The notes: generated by a model from the letters alone, not told the origin. A stretch of DNA of 6,497 bases from Anaerovibrio sp. (GCA_016302095.1 JAEDOE010000070.1:1-6497), one strand, 5' to 3'. Positions 1 through 6,304 are shown, counted from the stretch's first letter. Numbers and translations are program-made.

Positions 1-14
1 GTCAATCCCTTTCA

Positions 15-47
15 GCCCTCAGGCATCTTGGCTGAGGGTATTTTTTT
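15..47 (+). terminator. Rho-independent terminator of a gene upstream of the window
   Basis: CCCTCAG (16-22) pairs with CTGAGGG (32-38), closed by a possible G-T pair at 15/39, with a 9-base loop and a run of seven T at 41-47. The T run follows the stem only on the plus strand, so this should end a plus-strand gene whose coding region lies before base 1. Confidence 0.8.
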
Positions 48-51
48 GCTC

Positions 52-97
52 AAAAATCGGCATGCCGCAGCCACACAGCTACAGCATGCCGATTTTT
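52..97. terminator. Bidirectional terminator, 14-bp perfect inverted repeat
   Basis: AAAAATCGGCATGC (52-65) is an exact reverse complement of GCATGCCGATTTTT (84-97), with an 18-base loop. The A and T ends give a U tract in either direction. It lies 33 bases beyond the stop of the minus-strand regulator (131) and is its likely terminator. It also backs up the plus-strand terminator just before it. Confidence 0.8.
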
Positions 98-130
98 ATT
101 TCTCCAATGGCTTTAAGTTACGAAAGCTCT

Positions 131-574
131 TTAATGCCTGTCCCTGCGCCCCAGCTTCTTGCGGCACTCAGGGCATCTGCCGAAAAAGTACAGCTGCCGC
201 CCGGTGAGCTCGTAGCCGCTCTTGGCAGAAACAGTGTCCAGCAGAAATTCATCACCTATATCAAATACATCGTCCACCCTGTTGCATGACACACATCTGA
301 TATGTGGATGGCTCACCGTCTCAGCATCATAGCGGTAGCTGTCCTCCCCCACGTTCAGCACCTGCACCAGCCCCAGCTCGGAAAAAATATCCATAGCCTT
401 GTAGACAGTTGCCAGGCTCATGGTCGGATAGTCCGGCTGCAGCATGCTGTAAAGCATCTCAGCGTTGGGATGATTATACGCCTTGGACAAGGCCTCGTAC
501 ACTGCCAGACGCTGGGGTGTCACTTTGAAGCCATTTTCCCGAAGTATACGGGTTACGCTCTGCATTTCTAACAT
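131..574 (-). CDS. perR: PerR-like peroxide-sensing Fur-family repressor
   Basis: A 147-residue Fur-superfamily metalloregulator, of usual length for the family. The N-terminal winged helix spans about residues 5-85 (TPQRLAVYEAL at 19-29, SLATVYKAMD at 53-62 as recognition region) and is followed by the dimerisation domain. Two CxxC pairs, C94/C97 and C134/C137, form the structural zinc site. The regulatory-metal ligands appear as H35, D83, H89, H91 and D102, each offset by exactly two from Bacillus subtilis PerR H37, D85, H91, H93 and D104. Asp at the last position, rather than the Glu usual in Fur, favours PerR. In that family Fe-catalysed oxidation of the His ligands releases DNA and induces oxidative-stress genes. 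The start was chosen because GGAGGAG lies 5 bases upstream. A longer in-frame start at 628 would run through the operator and lacks a comparable site. Fur is the main alternative. The gene is divergent from tex and probably autoregulated. Confidence 0.85.
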   Translation of the reverse strand: MLEMQSVTRILRENGFKVTPQRLAVYEALSKAYNHPNAEMLYSMLQPDYPTMSLATVYKAMDIFSELGLVQVLNVGEDSYRYDAETVSHPHIRCVSCNRVDDVFDIGDEFLLDTVSAKSGYELTGRQLYFFGRCPECRKKLGRRDRH

Positions 575-579
575 AATAA

Positions 580-586
580 CTCCTCC
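580..586 (-). promoter_or_regulatory. Ribosome binding site fixing the perR start
   Basis: The minus strand reads GGAGGAG, then TTATT, then ATG at 574. This near-perfect Shine-Dalgarno selects the 147-residue start over the in-frame ATG at 628. Confidence 0.85.
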
Positions 587-611
587 ACACCACACCTGCG
601 GATAACAACAT

Positions 612-626
612 TGATAATTATTATCC
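612..626. promoter_or_regulatory. Fur/PerR-type operator (7-1-7 inverted repeat)
   Basis: The sequence TGATAAT-T-ATTATCC contains a perfect 6-1-6 palindrome (GATAAT/ATTATC). It matches the B. subtilis Fur-box consensus TGATAATnATTATCA at all but the last base, and the PerR box TTATAATnATTATAA at 11 of 14 positions. It sits about 20-35 bases downstream of the inferred perR start of transcription and 38 bases before the perR start codon. This position fits autorepression by blocking transcription. Which Fur-family protein binds it cannot be told from the sequence. Confidence 0.75.
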
Positions 627-652
627 ATTTAGAAAAATTACTATATAAAATA

Positions 653-681
653 ATTTTACATTATGCTGGCAATTATGTCAA
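653..681 (-). promoter_or_regulatory. Promoter of the perR-like gene
   Basis: On the minus strand a perfect -35 TTGACA (681-676) is followed by a 17-base spacer and a -10 TAAAAT (658-653, 5 of 6 consensus). This predicts transcription starting near 646, giving a leader of about 70 bases that contains the operator at 612-626. Confidence 0.75.
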
Positions 682-695
682 TCTGCTTTGAATTA

Positions 696-704
696 TGTTA
701 TAAT
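696..704 (+). promoter_or_regulatory. Extended -10 promoter of tex
   Basis: TGTTATAAT is a full extended -10 (TGn plus the consensus TATAAT at 699-704). No good -35 lies 16-18 bases upstream. Transcription would begin near 711, about 24 bases before the tex start codon. The promoter lies within the divergent perR-tex region, about 15 bases from the perR -35. Confidence 0.65.
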
Positions 705-722
705 GACAAAAATCATAATTTT

Positions 723-727
723 AGGAG
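723..727 (+). promoter_or_regulatory. Ribosome binding site fixing the tex start
   Basis: AGGAG lies 7 bases before the ATG at 735 but only 1 base before the ATG at 729, so 735 is the better start. In-frame codons upstream of 723 lie across the promoter and are probably not translated. Confidence 0.75.
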
Positions 728-734
728 AATGAAC

Positions 735-2927
735 ATGCTGACAGAAAATATCAATGCCGCTATTGCCAAGGAACTGAAGGTGCGCAGGGCACAGGTTGAT
801 GCCGCCGTACAGCTTCTGGATGATGGCAATACCGTGCCTTTTATCGCCCGGTACAGAAAGGAAGCCACCGGCGAGCTGGAAGACGAGCAGCTGCGCACCA
901 TTGAGGAACGGCTTGCCTACCTGCGAAACTTCGTCAAGAGGCAGGAGGAAATCATTGCCAAAATCCACGAGCAGGGCAAGCTGACCGATGAGCTGAAGGC
1001 TGCCATCGAAAAAACCTCCAAGCTGCAGGAGCTGGAAGACATTTACCTTCCATACAAGCAGAAAAAGCGCACCCGGGCCCAGAAGGCGAAGGAAAAGGGC
1101 CTGGAGCCCCTGGCCAGCCGCATCCTCCTGCAGCAGGACACCAAGGGTGTGCCTGAGGCTATAGCCTCAGAATTTGTCAATCCTGAGCTGGAGGTAAATT
1201 CTGCCGGGGATGCCCTGGCAGGAGCCATGGATATCATTGCCGAGATGATATCGGAAAATCCACAGCTGCGCCAGAAGCTGCGGGAAACCATGCAAAGTTC
1301 TTCCCTGCTGTCTGCCAGCCTGCCGGAGGACAAGGAAAACACCGAGGAGGGCAGGGTATTTCTCATGTACAAGGAATACCAGGAGCCTGTCCGCACCCTG
1401 CCCCCTCACCGCATTCTCGCCATCAACCGTGGAGAGCGGCTGGACTGCCTGAAGGTAAAAATCGAAACAGACGAGGAAAAAATCCTGCGGCTGATTGAAA
1501 AGGAATACCTGCGTGGCAATTCCATTTTCAAGGACCTCATCAAAGAAACCTGTGCCGACAGCTGGAAACGGCTGATAGAGCCATCCCTGGAGCGTGAGCT
1601 GCGCTCCGGGCTGACGGAGGCTGCGGAAAAGCAGGCCATCAGCATCTTCGGCACCAACCTGAAGCAGCTCCTGCTGCAGGCGCCACTGGCAGGGTATACC
1701 GTCATGGGGCTGGACCCGGGCTATCGCACCGGCTGCAAAATGGCAGTCATAGACGCCACAGGCCAGGTAATAGACCACGGCGTGCTCTATATCACCCACG
1801 GGGAAAAGGGAGCGGCAGAGGCTGCGAAAAAGGCCCTGGCCCTCATCAAAAAGCACAATGTTACCCTGATTTCCATCGGCAACGGCACCGCCTCCCTGGA
1901 AACCGAGGAGTTTGCGGCAAAGCTCATCAAGGACAACGGCCTCAATGTGAACTACATCATTACCAATGAGGCAGGCGCCTCTGTTTATTCGGCTTCCGCC
2001 CTTGCCAAGGAAGAACTGCCGGAGTATGATGTAACTATCCGCGGTGCGGTCTCCATTGCACGCCGGGTGCAGGACCCTCTGGCGGAGCTGGTCAAGATTG
2101 ACCCGAAGGCCATCGGCGTAGGGCAGTACCAGCATGATGTAAACCAGAAGCAGCTGGCAGATACCCTGGACCAGACCATTGAGACCGCTGTCAACCATGT
2201 GGGAGTGGAGCTGAACACCGCCTCCCAGGCACTCCTGAAGCATGTGGCAGGCATCAATGCCGCCGTGGCAAAAAATATCGTTGCCTACCGCAATGCCAAC
2301 GGTGCCTTCAAGAGCCGCAAGGAGCTTCTGAAGGTGGCACGGCTTGGCAATGCCGCCTTTACCCAGTGCGCCGGCTTCCTGCGCATCAATGGCGCCCTGT
2401 CGCCTTTGGATAACACCCCGGTACATCCTGAGTCCTATCCCCTGGCAGAAAAAATCCTGGCACGTTTTGATATGCAACCAAAAGATTTGAATGACAAGGC
2501 AAAGCTCTCCCTGCTGCAAGCCAAGCTGAAGCTGGTGCAGCCTGACCGTCTGGCCGCCCAGCTCTCTGCCGGTGTGCCGACTGTAAGGGATATTCTTGAG
2601 GCCCTTGCCAAGCCGGGCAGGGATCCTAGGGAGGATTTGCCTGCACCGCTGACCCGGAAGGCTATCGTAAAGCTTTCCGACATCCAGCCGGGCACTATCA
2701 TGAGGGGCACTGTCCGCAACATCACTGATTTCGGCGTGTTTGTGGATATCGGCCTCAAGCAGGCAGGCCTTATCCATATTTCCGAGCTGAGCCACAGGCA
2801 TGTAAAGCATCCCCTGGACGTGGTCTCCGTTGGGGACATCCTTACGGTCATGGTCATCAGCGTGGACGAGGCAAGGGGCCGTATCGGGCTGAGCCTGAAA
2901 CAGGTTCCGGCACAGCCAGCCGTATAA
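735..2927 (+). CDS. tex: Tex family RNA-binding transcription accessory protein
   Basis: A 730-residue cytoplasmic protein, full length for Tex (B. subtilis YdcI and E. coli YhgF are of similar size). Domains in order are the N-terminal helical Tex region (about 1-190, with NTVPFIARYRKEATGELED at 32-50), a helical linker, a YqgF/RuvX-like RNase H-fold domain starting near 322 (GLDPGYRTGCKMAVID at 325-340, SIGNGTASLETE at 380-391, NEAGASVYSAS at 411-421), helix-hairpin-helix repeats (about 495-560, with HVAGINAAVAKNIVAYR) and a C-terminal S1 RNA-binding domain (about 652-723, GTVRNITDFGVFVDIG and GLIHISELS). Tex proteins bind nucleic acid and associate with transcription; their exact role in Firmicutes is not settled. 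The gene has its own promoter and no terminator before the next gene. The motif set is intact, so family assignment is secure. Confidence 0.96.
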   Translation: MLTENINAAIAKELKVRRAQVDAAVQLLDDGNTVPFIARYRKEATGELEDEQLRTIEERLAYLRNFVKRQEEIIAKIHEQGKLTDELKAAIEKTSKLQELEDIYLPYKQKKRTRAQKAKEKGLEPLASRILLQQDTKGVPEAIASEFVNPELEVNSAGDALAGAMDIIAEMISENPQLRQKLRETMQSSSLLSASLPEDKENTEEGRVFLMYKEYQEPVRTLPPHRILAINRGERLDCLKVKIETDEEKILRLIEKEYLRGNSIFKDLIKETCADSWKRLIEPSLERELRSGLTEAAEKQAISIFGTNLKQLLLQAPLAGYTVMGLDPGYRTGCKMAVIDATGQVIDHGVLYITHGEKGAAEAAKKALALIKKHNVTLISIGNGTASLETEEFAAKLIKDNGLNVNYIITNEAGASVYSASALAKEELPEYDVTIRGAVSIARRVQDPLAELVKIDPKAIGVGQYQHDVNQKQLADTLDQTIETAVNHVGVELNTASQALLKHVAGINAAVAKNIVAYRNANGAFKSRKELLKVARLGNAAFTQCAGFLRINGALSPLDNTPVHPESYPLAEKILARFDMQPKDLNDKAKLSLLQAKLKLVQPDRLAAQLSAGVPTVRDILEALAKPGRDPREDLPAPLTRKAIVKLSDIQPGTIMRGTVRNITDFGVFVDIGLKQAGLIHISELSHRHVKHPLDVVSVGDILTVMVISVDEARGRIGLSLKQVPAQPAV

Positions 2928-3017
2928 AAACGCAAAACCGCTGCACCAAGCAAGATTGGCAGGGCTGCTGAAAATAGATAGCACTGCCGTGAAATGCGGC
3001 ACAGGACATTGCATTGA

Positions 3018-3023
3018 AAGGGG
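3018..3023 (+). promoter_or_regulatory. Ribosome binding site for a TTG start
   Basis: AAGGGG lies 9 bases before TTG at 3033. The competing in-frame ATG at 3129 is preceded by AGGAAG (3118-3123) at 5 bases, so the start of the CobT-like gene is not certain. Confidence 0.5.
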
Positions 3024-3032
3024 TAGATTATA

Positions 3033-5228
3033 TTGTCAAAAAAGAGCAAGCTGCGCAAGGCATCCAAAGGGTACATAAAGGTAACGGATTCCAATAACAA
3101 GACATTTACCATTTCCCAGGAAGAAATCATGGCGAAAATGCGCGAAATGGGCTACGAAAGGCTCATCAAGGAAGTGGTCTGCAAGACCATCAAGCCTGTC
3201 AAGCAGAAGGATGCCGATGAGTACGCCCAGATCATAGACAGATGGATGCCGCCGGAGCACGGCATCGGTGTTCTCCGGGAACTTGCCAAGCGTTATGTAG
3301 CAGTAGTGGGCATGCCCCTGAAAACCATGCGGACGCCTTTTACCGCCATTTTCTGTGCCGACCATGGCGTGGCGGAGGAAAATGTCAGTGCCTATCCGCC
3401 GGAAACCACCCTGCACATGGCAACCAACTACGTTATTTCCAAGGGTGGGGCTGCCAATGCCTTTGCCAATTTTACCCAGGCATCCCTGGGTGTGTTCGAT
3501 GTAGGCATCAATGGGGATACCAGCCAGTTGCCTATTGACAGCACCATGAAGCTGGGCTACGGCACCCAGAATGCCGCCAAGGGCCCGGCTATGACCAGAG
3601 AGCAGGCGGCAGCCTCCGTCATGGCAGGCATCGCTGTGGCCAGCCAGGCAGCAAAGCATGATTTCACCGTCCTGCTACCTGGGGAAATGGGTATTTCCAA
3701 CACCACTGCCAGCGCCGCCATCACTGCCGTTATGTGCGGCATCAGCCCTGAGGTGGCTACCGGCAGGGGCACCAATATTTCCGACCAGCGGCTGCAGACG
3801 AAAATCGCCACGGTCAAAAAGATGCTGGAAGTGAATCAGCCTGATGCTTCTGATCCTTTTGACGTGCTTGCCAAGGTAGGCGGCTTCGAGCTGGGTGCCA
3901 TTGCCGGACTGATTATCGGCGGTGCCAACAGCGGCATGCTGACCATCCTGGACGGCTTCAACACCGGTGCAGCCGCCCTGATTGCTGCCGCCATCTGCCC
4001 GGCTGTCAAGGACTACATGGTGGCCTCCCACATCGGCGGCGAGCCTGGACACAAATATGTGCTGGACAAGCTGGGGCTGACACCTATTATGAAGCTTGAT
4101 TTGAAGCTGGGCGAGGCCATAGGCTCCTCCCTGGTGGCAGACCTGCTGGTCAAGACCATGATTTCCACCGCCAACCTGACAAAGTCTGACGAGATAAAGA
4201 TGACCTTCATGGACAAGATGAACTGGCACAGCATCCCGGATGACTCCGTAACCCTGACGGACAAGACATTTGATTACTATACCAAGACCATGCCGGAGCT
4301 GGACAAAGAAGCCATGGATGCCTGCCAGTCCAGGCTGGACAACCTGGCAAAGCCAATCTACAGCCTGGGTGCCCTGGAAAAAATCGCTGCCCAGCTGAGC
4401 GGCATCATGGGTGAGGAACTGCCGGATACTGATACAGCAAGGGCATTGCTGCTGTTCGGCCTGGACAAGCTCAGTCATCAGGAGGTCAAGGCCGGGGCGG
4501 AAAAACGCCTGCCGGAATCCATCAAAAAGTGGATTGAGGCTGGCGGCGAGCTGACACCGCACATGCTTTATAACTGCCCTGACTACATGGCAAACCCGGC
4601 TGACTGGGAAGGATACGATGATAAAAATCAGGCTTATACCTTTGAGCAGGCATCCCTGATTCAGGGCTTTGCCCAGGCAACGGGAGTAACCCTTCAGGCC
4701 TCCCATCTGTTCCTGGGACACACCCAGATGGACGCCTTTGAGTACGGGCGGCTACAGGGCGAAAAGCTTGCCCTGAAGAACGGCATCCTGGGTGTAGGCA
4801 TGATTGATGGCAGGCCTGAGAATATTGAGGCTATTGCCCATGCCCTTTTGAATGAGGATGGCAGCCTGCGCTATGAGGCCACAAGCTTTTTGGCACATCT
4901 GACGGAAAACCAGCAGCTGCTGGTTTCTGCCACCATGGGTGCCATGCTGGCAGCAGCCCACAATCACACCCTGGTAGTGCTGGACAACGAGGCTACTGTG
5001 GCTGTGGCACGCTATGTGGTTACCATGCTGCCTGAGCTGGAGCAGTTCCTGCTGCCGGTGCAGCCTTCCCTGTACCAGATGGGCATCAAGGCATCCGGCG
5101 TGACTGCCATTGCCGGTATCAGCCTGGTGCTGGCTTCCCTCCACATGCTGAACGACATGAAGACCTTCAGCGAGGCCCAGGTGGCTGTGGCAAATGACGG
5201 CCCGGGCAAGGGAAAGCAGGTAAATTAA
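3033..5228 (+). CDS. Tandem CobT-domain phosphoribosyltransferase, ArsA-ArsB-like fusion
   Basis: A 731-residue protein, about twice the length of CobT (about 350). Domain 1 (about 60-382) is a full CobT fold with DHGV (110-113), VSAYPPETT (118-126), GEMGISNTT (217-225), GGFELGAIAG (283-292), LDGFNTGAAAL (306-316), SHIGGEPGH (332-340) and LGEAIGSSL (359-367). E361 matches the catalytic Glu317 of Salmonella CobT. CobT transfers phosphoribose from nicotinate mononucleotide to the lower-ligand base of cobamides. Domain 2 (about 418-715) restarts the fold with LAKPIYSLGALEKIAAQLSGI (438-458) but keeps only the scaffold. In Sporomusa ovata, ArsA and ArsB are separate CobT homologues forming a heterodimer with one working site, in ArsA, that activates phenol and p-cresol. 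This gene looks like both halves in one chain, which is inference. Residues 1-59 are an extra N-terminal stretch. The start is TTG; ATG at 3129 (699 residues) is the alternative. It is probably co-transcribed with tex. Confidence 0.9.
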   Translation: MSKKSKLRKASKGYIKVTDSNNKTFTISQEEIMAKMREMGYERLIKEVVCKTIKPVKQKDADEYAQIIDRWMPPEHGIGVLRELAKRYVAVVGMPLKTMRTPFTAIFCADHGVAEENVSAYPPETTLHMATNYVISKGGAANAFANFTQASLGVFDVGINGDTSQLPIDSTMKLGYGTQNAAKGPAMTREQAAASVMAGIAVASQAAKHDFTVLLPGEMGISNTTASAAITAVMCGISPEVATGRGTNISDQRLQTKIATVKKMLEVNQPDASDPFDVLAKVGGFELGAIAGLIIGGANSGMLTILDGFNTGAAALIAAAICPAVKDYMVASHIGGEPGHKYVLDKLGLTPIMKLDLKLGEAIGSSLVADLLVKTMISTANLTKSDEIKMTFMDKMNWHSIPDDSVTLTDKTFDYYTKTMPELDKEAMDACQSRLDNLAKPIYSLGALEKIAAQLSGIMGEELPDTDTARALLLFGLDKLSHQEVKAGAEKRLPESIKKWIEAGGELTPHMLYNCPDYMANPADWEGYDDKNQAYTFEQASLIQGFAQATGVTLQASHLFLGHTQMDAFEYGRLQGEKLALKNGILGVGMIDGRPENIEAIAHALLNEDGSLRYEATSFLAHLTENQQLLVSATMGAMLAAAHNHTLVVLDNEATVAVARYVVTMLPELEQFLLPVQPSLYQMGIKASGVTAIAGISLVLASLHMLNDMKTFSEAQVAVANDGPGKGKQVN

Positions 5229-5262
5229 GCCCTGCTAAATTTTTTAGAAATCTATAGTTGTA

Positions 5263-5307
5263 AAAAAAGTGCAGGAGCCCGCCAGACGGCGGCTCCTGCA
5301 CTTTTTT
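5263..5307. terminator. Strong bidirectional terminator between convergent genes
   Basis: Bases 5263-5279 and 5291-5307 form a perfect 17-bp stem, made of six A-T pairs plus GTGCAGGAGCC with GGCTCCTGCAC. The top extends by GCC/GGC (5281-5283 with 5288-5290) around an AGAC loop, with C5280 bulged. U tracts result in both directions. It ends the CobT-like gene (stop at 5228) and, 92 bases past its stop, the convergent RelA/SpoT-like gene. Confidence 0.9.
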
Positions 5308-5311
5308 GCAT

Positions 5312-5371
5312 CGCATTAATACATCCACACATCAATACATCCACGAATTCATACATTCATACATTAATGCG
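5312..5371. repeat. Short inverted repeat enclosing small direct repeats
   Basis: CGCATTAAT (5312-5320) is the exact reverse complement of ATTAATGCG (5363-5371). The 42 bases between hold two copies of the ATACATCCAC string (AATACATCCAC at 5318-5328 and 5334-5344) and two adjacent copies of CATACATT (5350-5357, 5358-5365). No coding role is seen. Confidence 0.6.
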
Positions 5372-5373
5372 TC

Positions 5374-5413
5374 ATTCTGCTATATTCTGCTATATTTTGC
5401 TATATTCTGCTGT
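5374..5413. repeat. Four-unit 10-bp tandem repeat at the 3' end of the RelA/SpoT-like gene
   Basis: The units are ATTCTGCTAT (5374-5383), ATTCTGCTAT (5384-5393), ATTTTGCTAT (5394-5403) and ATTCTGCTGT (5404-5413). The stop codon of the minus-strand gene (TAG, 5402-5400) lies within the third unit, and its last residues, Ser-Arg-Ile, are encoded by repeat sequence. Confidence 0.8.
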
Positions 5414-6272
5414 AGTTTTTTACTGCCATGATGCCCTTTGGCTGCGGTACAGCTGCATAGATGCTCCTGATATCCCGATAAAGCTGCTCCTTGCGCTCCG
5501 CCGGGGTTTCAGGTCTGCGCCATTCCTCGTACATGGCGTGGGTTGCCCTGTTGGCAGCCAGAGTCTGACGGGAATGAATCTGCATTTCAAAATGCACTCC
5601 CTGGGCATTGGCAATATCAAGATGGATTGCCTTGTAGCGCCCATTGGGATTGAGATACTTGTTGTCTACCTTTTCCAATACATACCCCTTTGCCTTAAGC
5701 AGAGCAATGGTTTTACTGGTCATGGCTGCCATCCGGTCATGAGGCACAATCTGGGTATAGCGTATCAGATCGCCTGTCTCCTGCACATACTCCACATCGC
5801 TTTTCGGCAGTTTTCCCTGCCTGATGGCGGTATCGGTCTTGCGCTCTATCTTGCTCTTGATACTGCTGGCAGTCTTTACTGAGTATTCCAGCCCCTCCAT
5901 GGAAGTTCCCAGTTCATCTGCTATCTCCAGCATATCCATAGTAATGGCAGGCTCGCTGGCCCTGGCAATGTCATATGCTATCTGAGCCTGAGGCCCACAA
6001 CCCGTCAGCAGATAGTCACGATCTGACATGCTGCCGGAAATTACCACCTGCCCGGCACTATTCCTATATGGAATGCCGCCAAGGCGCATCTTGTCCATAG
6101 TGGAGAGTACGGCACTTTCCCCTCGTGCCATTGCGTCAGCAGCCGCTGCAGCCATGCAATTGTCAAGGCTGCAATTCAGAGTTGACCAGGTAACAGCCGC
6201 CGCTATCAATAGCATGCGCCCCTTGCTCAGCTTGTTCAGCCGTGTTACCCTGGCAATCTTGTGTAAGTCCAT
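5400..6272 (-). CDS. Probable exported protein with RelA/SpoT-type nucleotidyltransferase domain
   Basis: A 290-residue protein. Residues 1-19 are rich in Lys/Arg, followed by a hydrophobic segment (20-34, MLLIAAAVTWSTLNC) and an Ala-rich stretch (40-49), which looks like a signal peptide or N-terminal anchor. No good lipobox is seen. A helical region follows (about 95-160). The core (about 135-252) resembles the (p)ppGpp synthetase fold: SIKSKIERK (137-145, basic substrate-binding region), GDLIRYT (167-173, D168 as the metal-binding Asp), GRYKAIHLDI (211-220, Tyr/His motif) and HFEMQIHS (227-234, E229 as the catalytic Glu, Q231, H233). HAMYEEWR (245-252) is typical of RelA/SpoT-domain proteins. 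There is no hydrolase, TGS or ACT domain, so it is not a classical RelA/SpoT. Known relatives make (p)ppGpp or, as toxins such as Tas1, (p)ppApp. The product here is unknown. The start is supported by AAGGGGGG 6 bases upstream. It stands alone, convergent with the CobT-like gene. Confidence 0.75.
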   Translation of the reverse strand: MDLHKIARVTRLNKLSKGRMLLIAAAVTWSTLNCSLDNCMAAAAADAMARGESAVLSTMDKMRLGGIPYRNSAGQVVISGSMSDRDYLLTGCGPQAQIAYDIARASEPAITMDMLEIADELGTSMEGLEYSVKTASSIKSKIERKTDTAIRQGKLPKSDVEYVQETGDLIRYTQIVPHDRMAAMTSKTIALLKAKGYVLEKVDNKYLNPNGRYKAIHLDIANAQGVHFEMQIHSRQTLAANRATHAMYEEWRRPETPAERKEQLYRDIRSIYAAVPQPKGIMAVKNYSRI

Positions 6273-6295
6273 CTATATCCCCCCTTACTTATAAT

Positions 6296-6304
6296 ATTAT
6301 AGCA
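6296..6304 (-). promoter_or_regulatory. Extended -10 promoter of the RelA/SpoT-like gene
   Basis: The minus strand reads TGCTATAAT, a full extended -10 with consensus TATAAT at 6301-6296. No good -35 is present at 16-18 bases. Transcription would start near 6289, giving a leader of less than 20 bases before the ATG at 6272, with AAGGGGGG (6286-6279) as the ribosome binding site. Confidence 0.65.

Noticed and set aside
98..110. ATTTCTCCAATGG shared with 6411-6423
   Set aside because: A 13-base match is not far from what chance allows in a window this size, and the flanks do not match.
626..628. Upstream ATG for the perR-like gene giving 165 residues
   Set aside because: The extra 18 residues would be encoded by the operator and leader. 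The GGAGGAG site 5 bases before the ATG at 574 is far better and gives the usual PerR length.
2986..3002. Small hairpin TGCCG/CGGCA between tex and the CobT-like gene
   Set aside because: The stem is only 5 bp and has no T run, so it is not supported as a terminator or attenuator.
1167..3014. Long open frame of 615 codons on the minus strand opposite tex
   Set aside because: It lies antisense to a complete Tex gene with all family motifs; its translation is rich in Cys, His and Gln without recognisable domains. It is a shadow of the biased codon use of tex.
3675..4721. 348-codon open frame on the minus strand opposite the CobT-like gene
   Set aside because: It is fully antisense to conserved CobT motifs, with no ribosome binding site or family resemblance.
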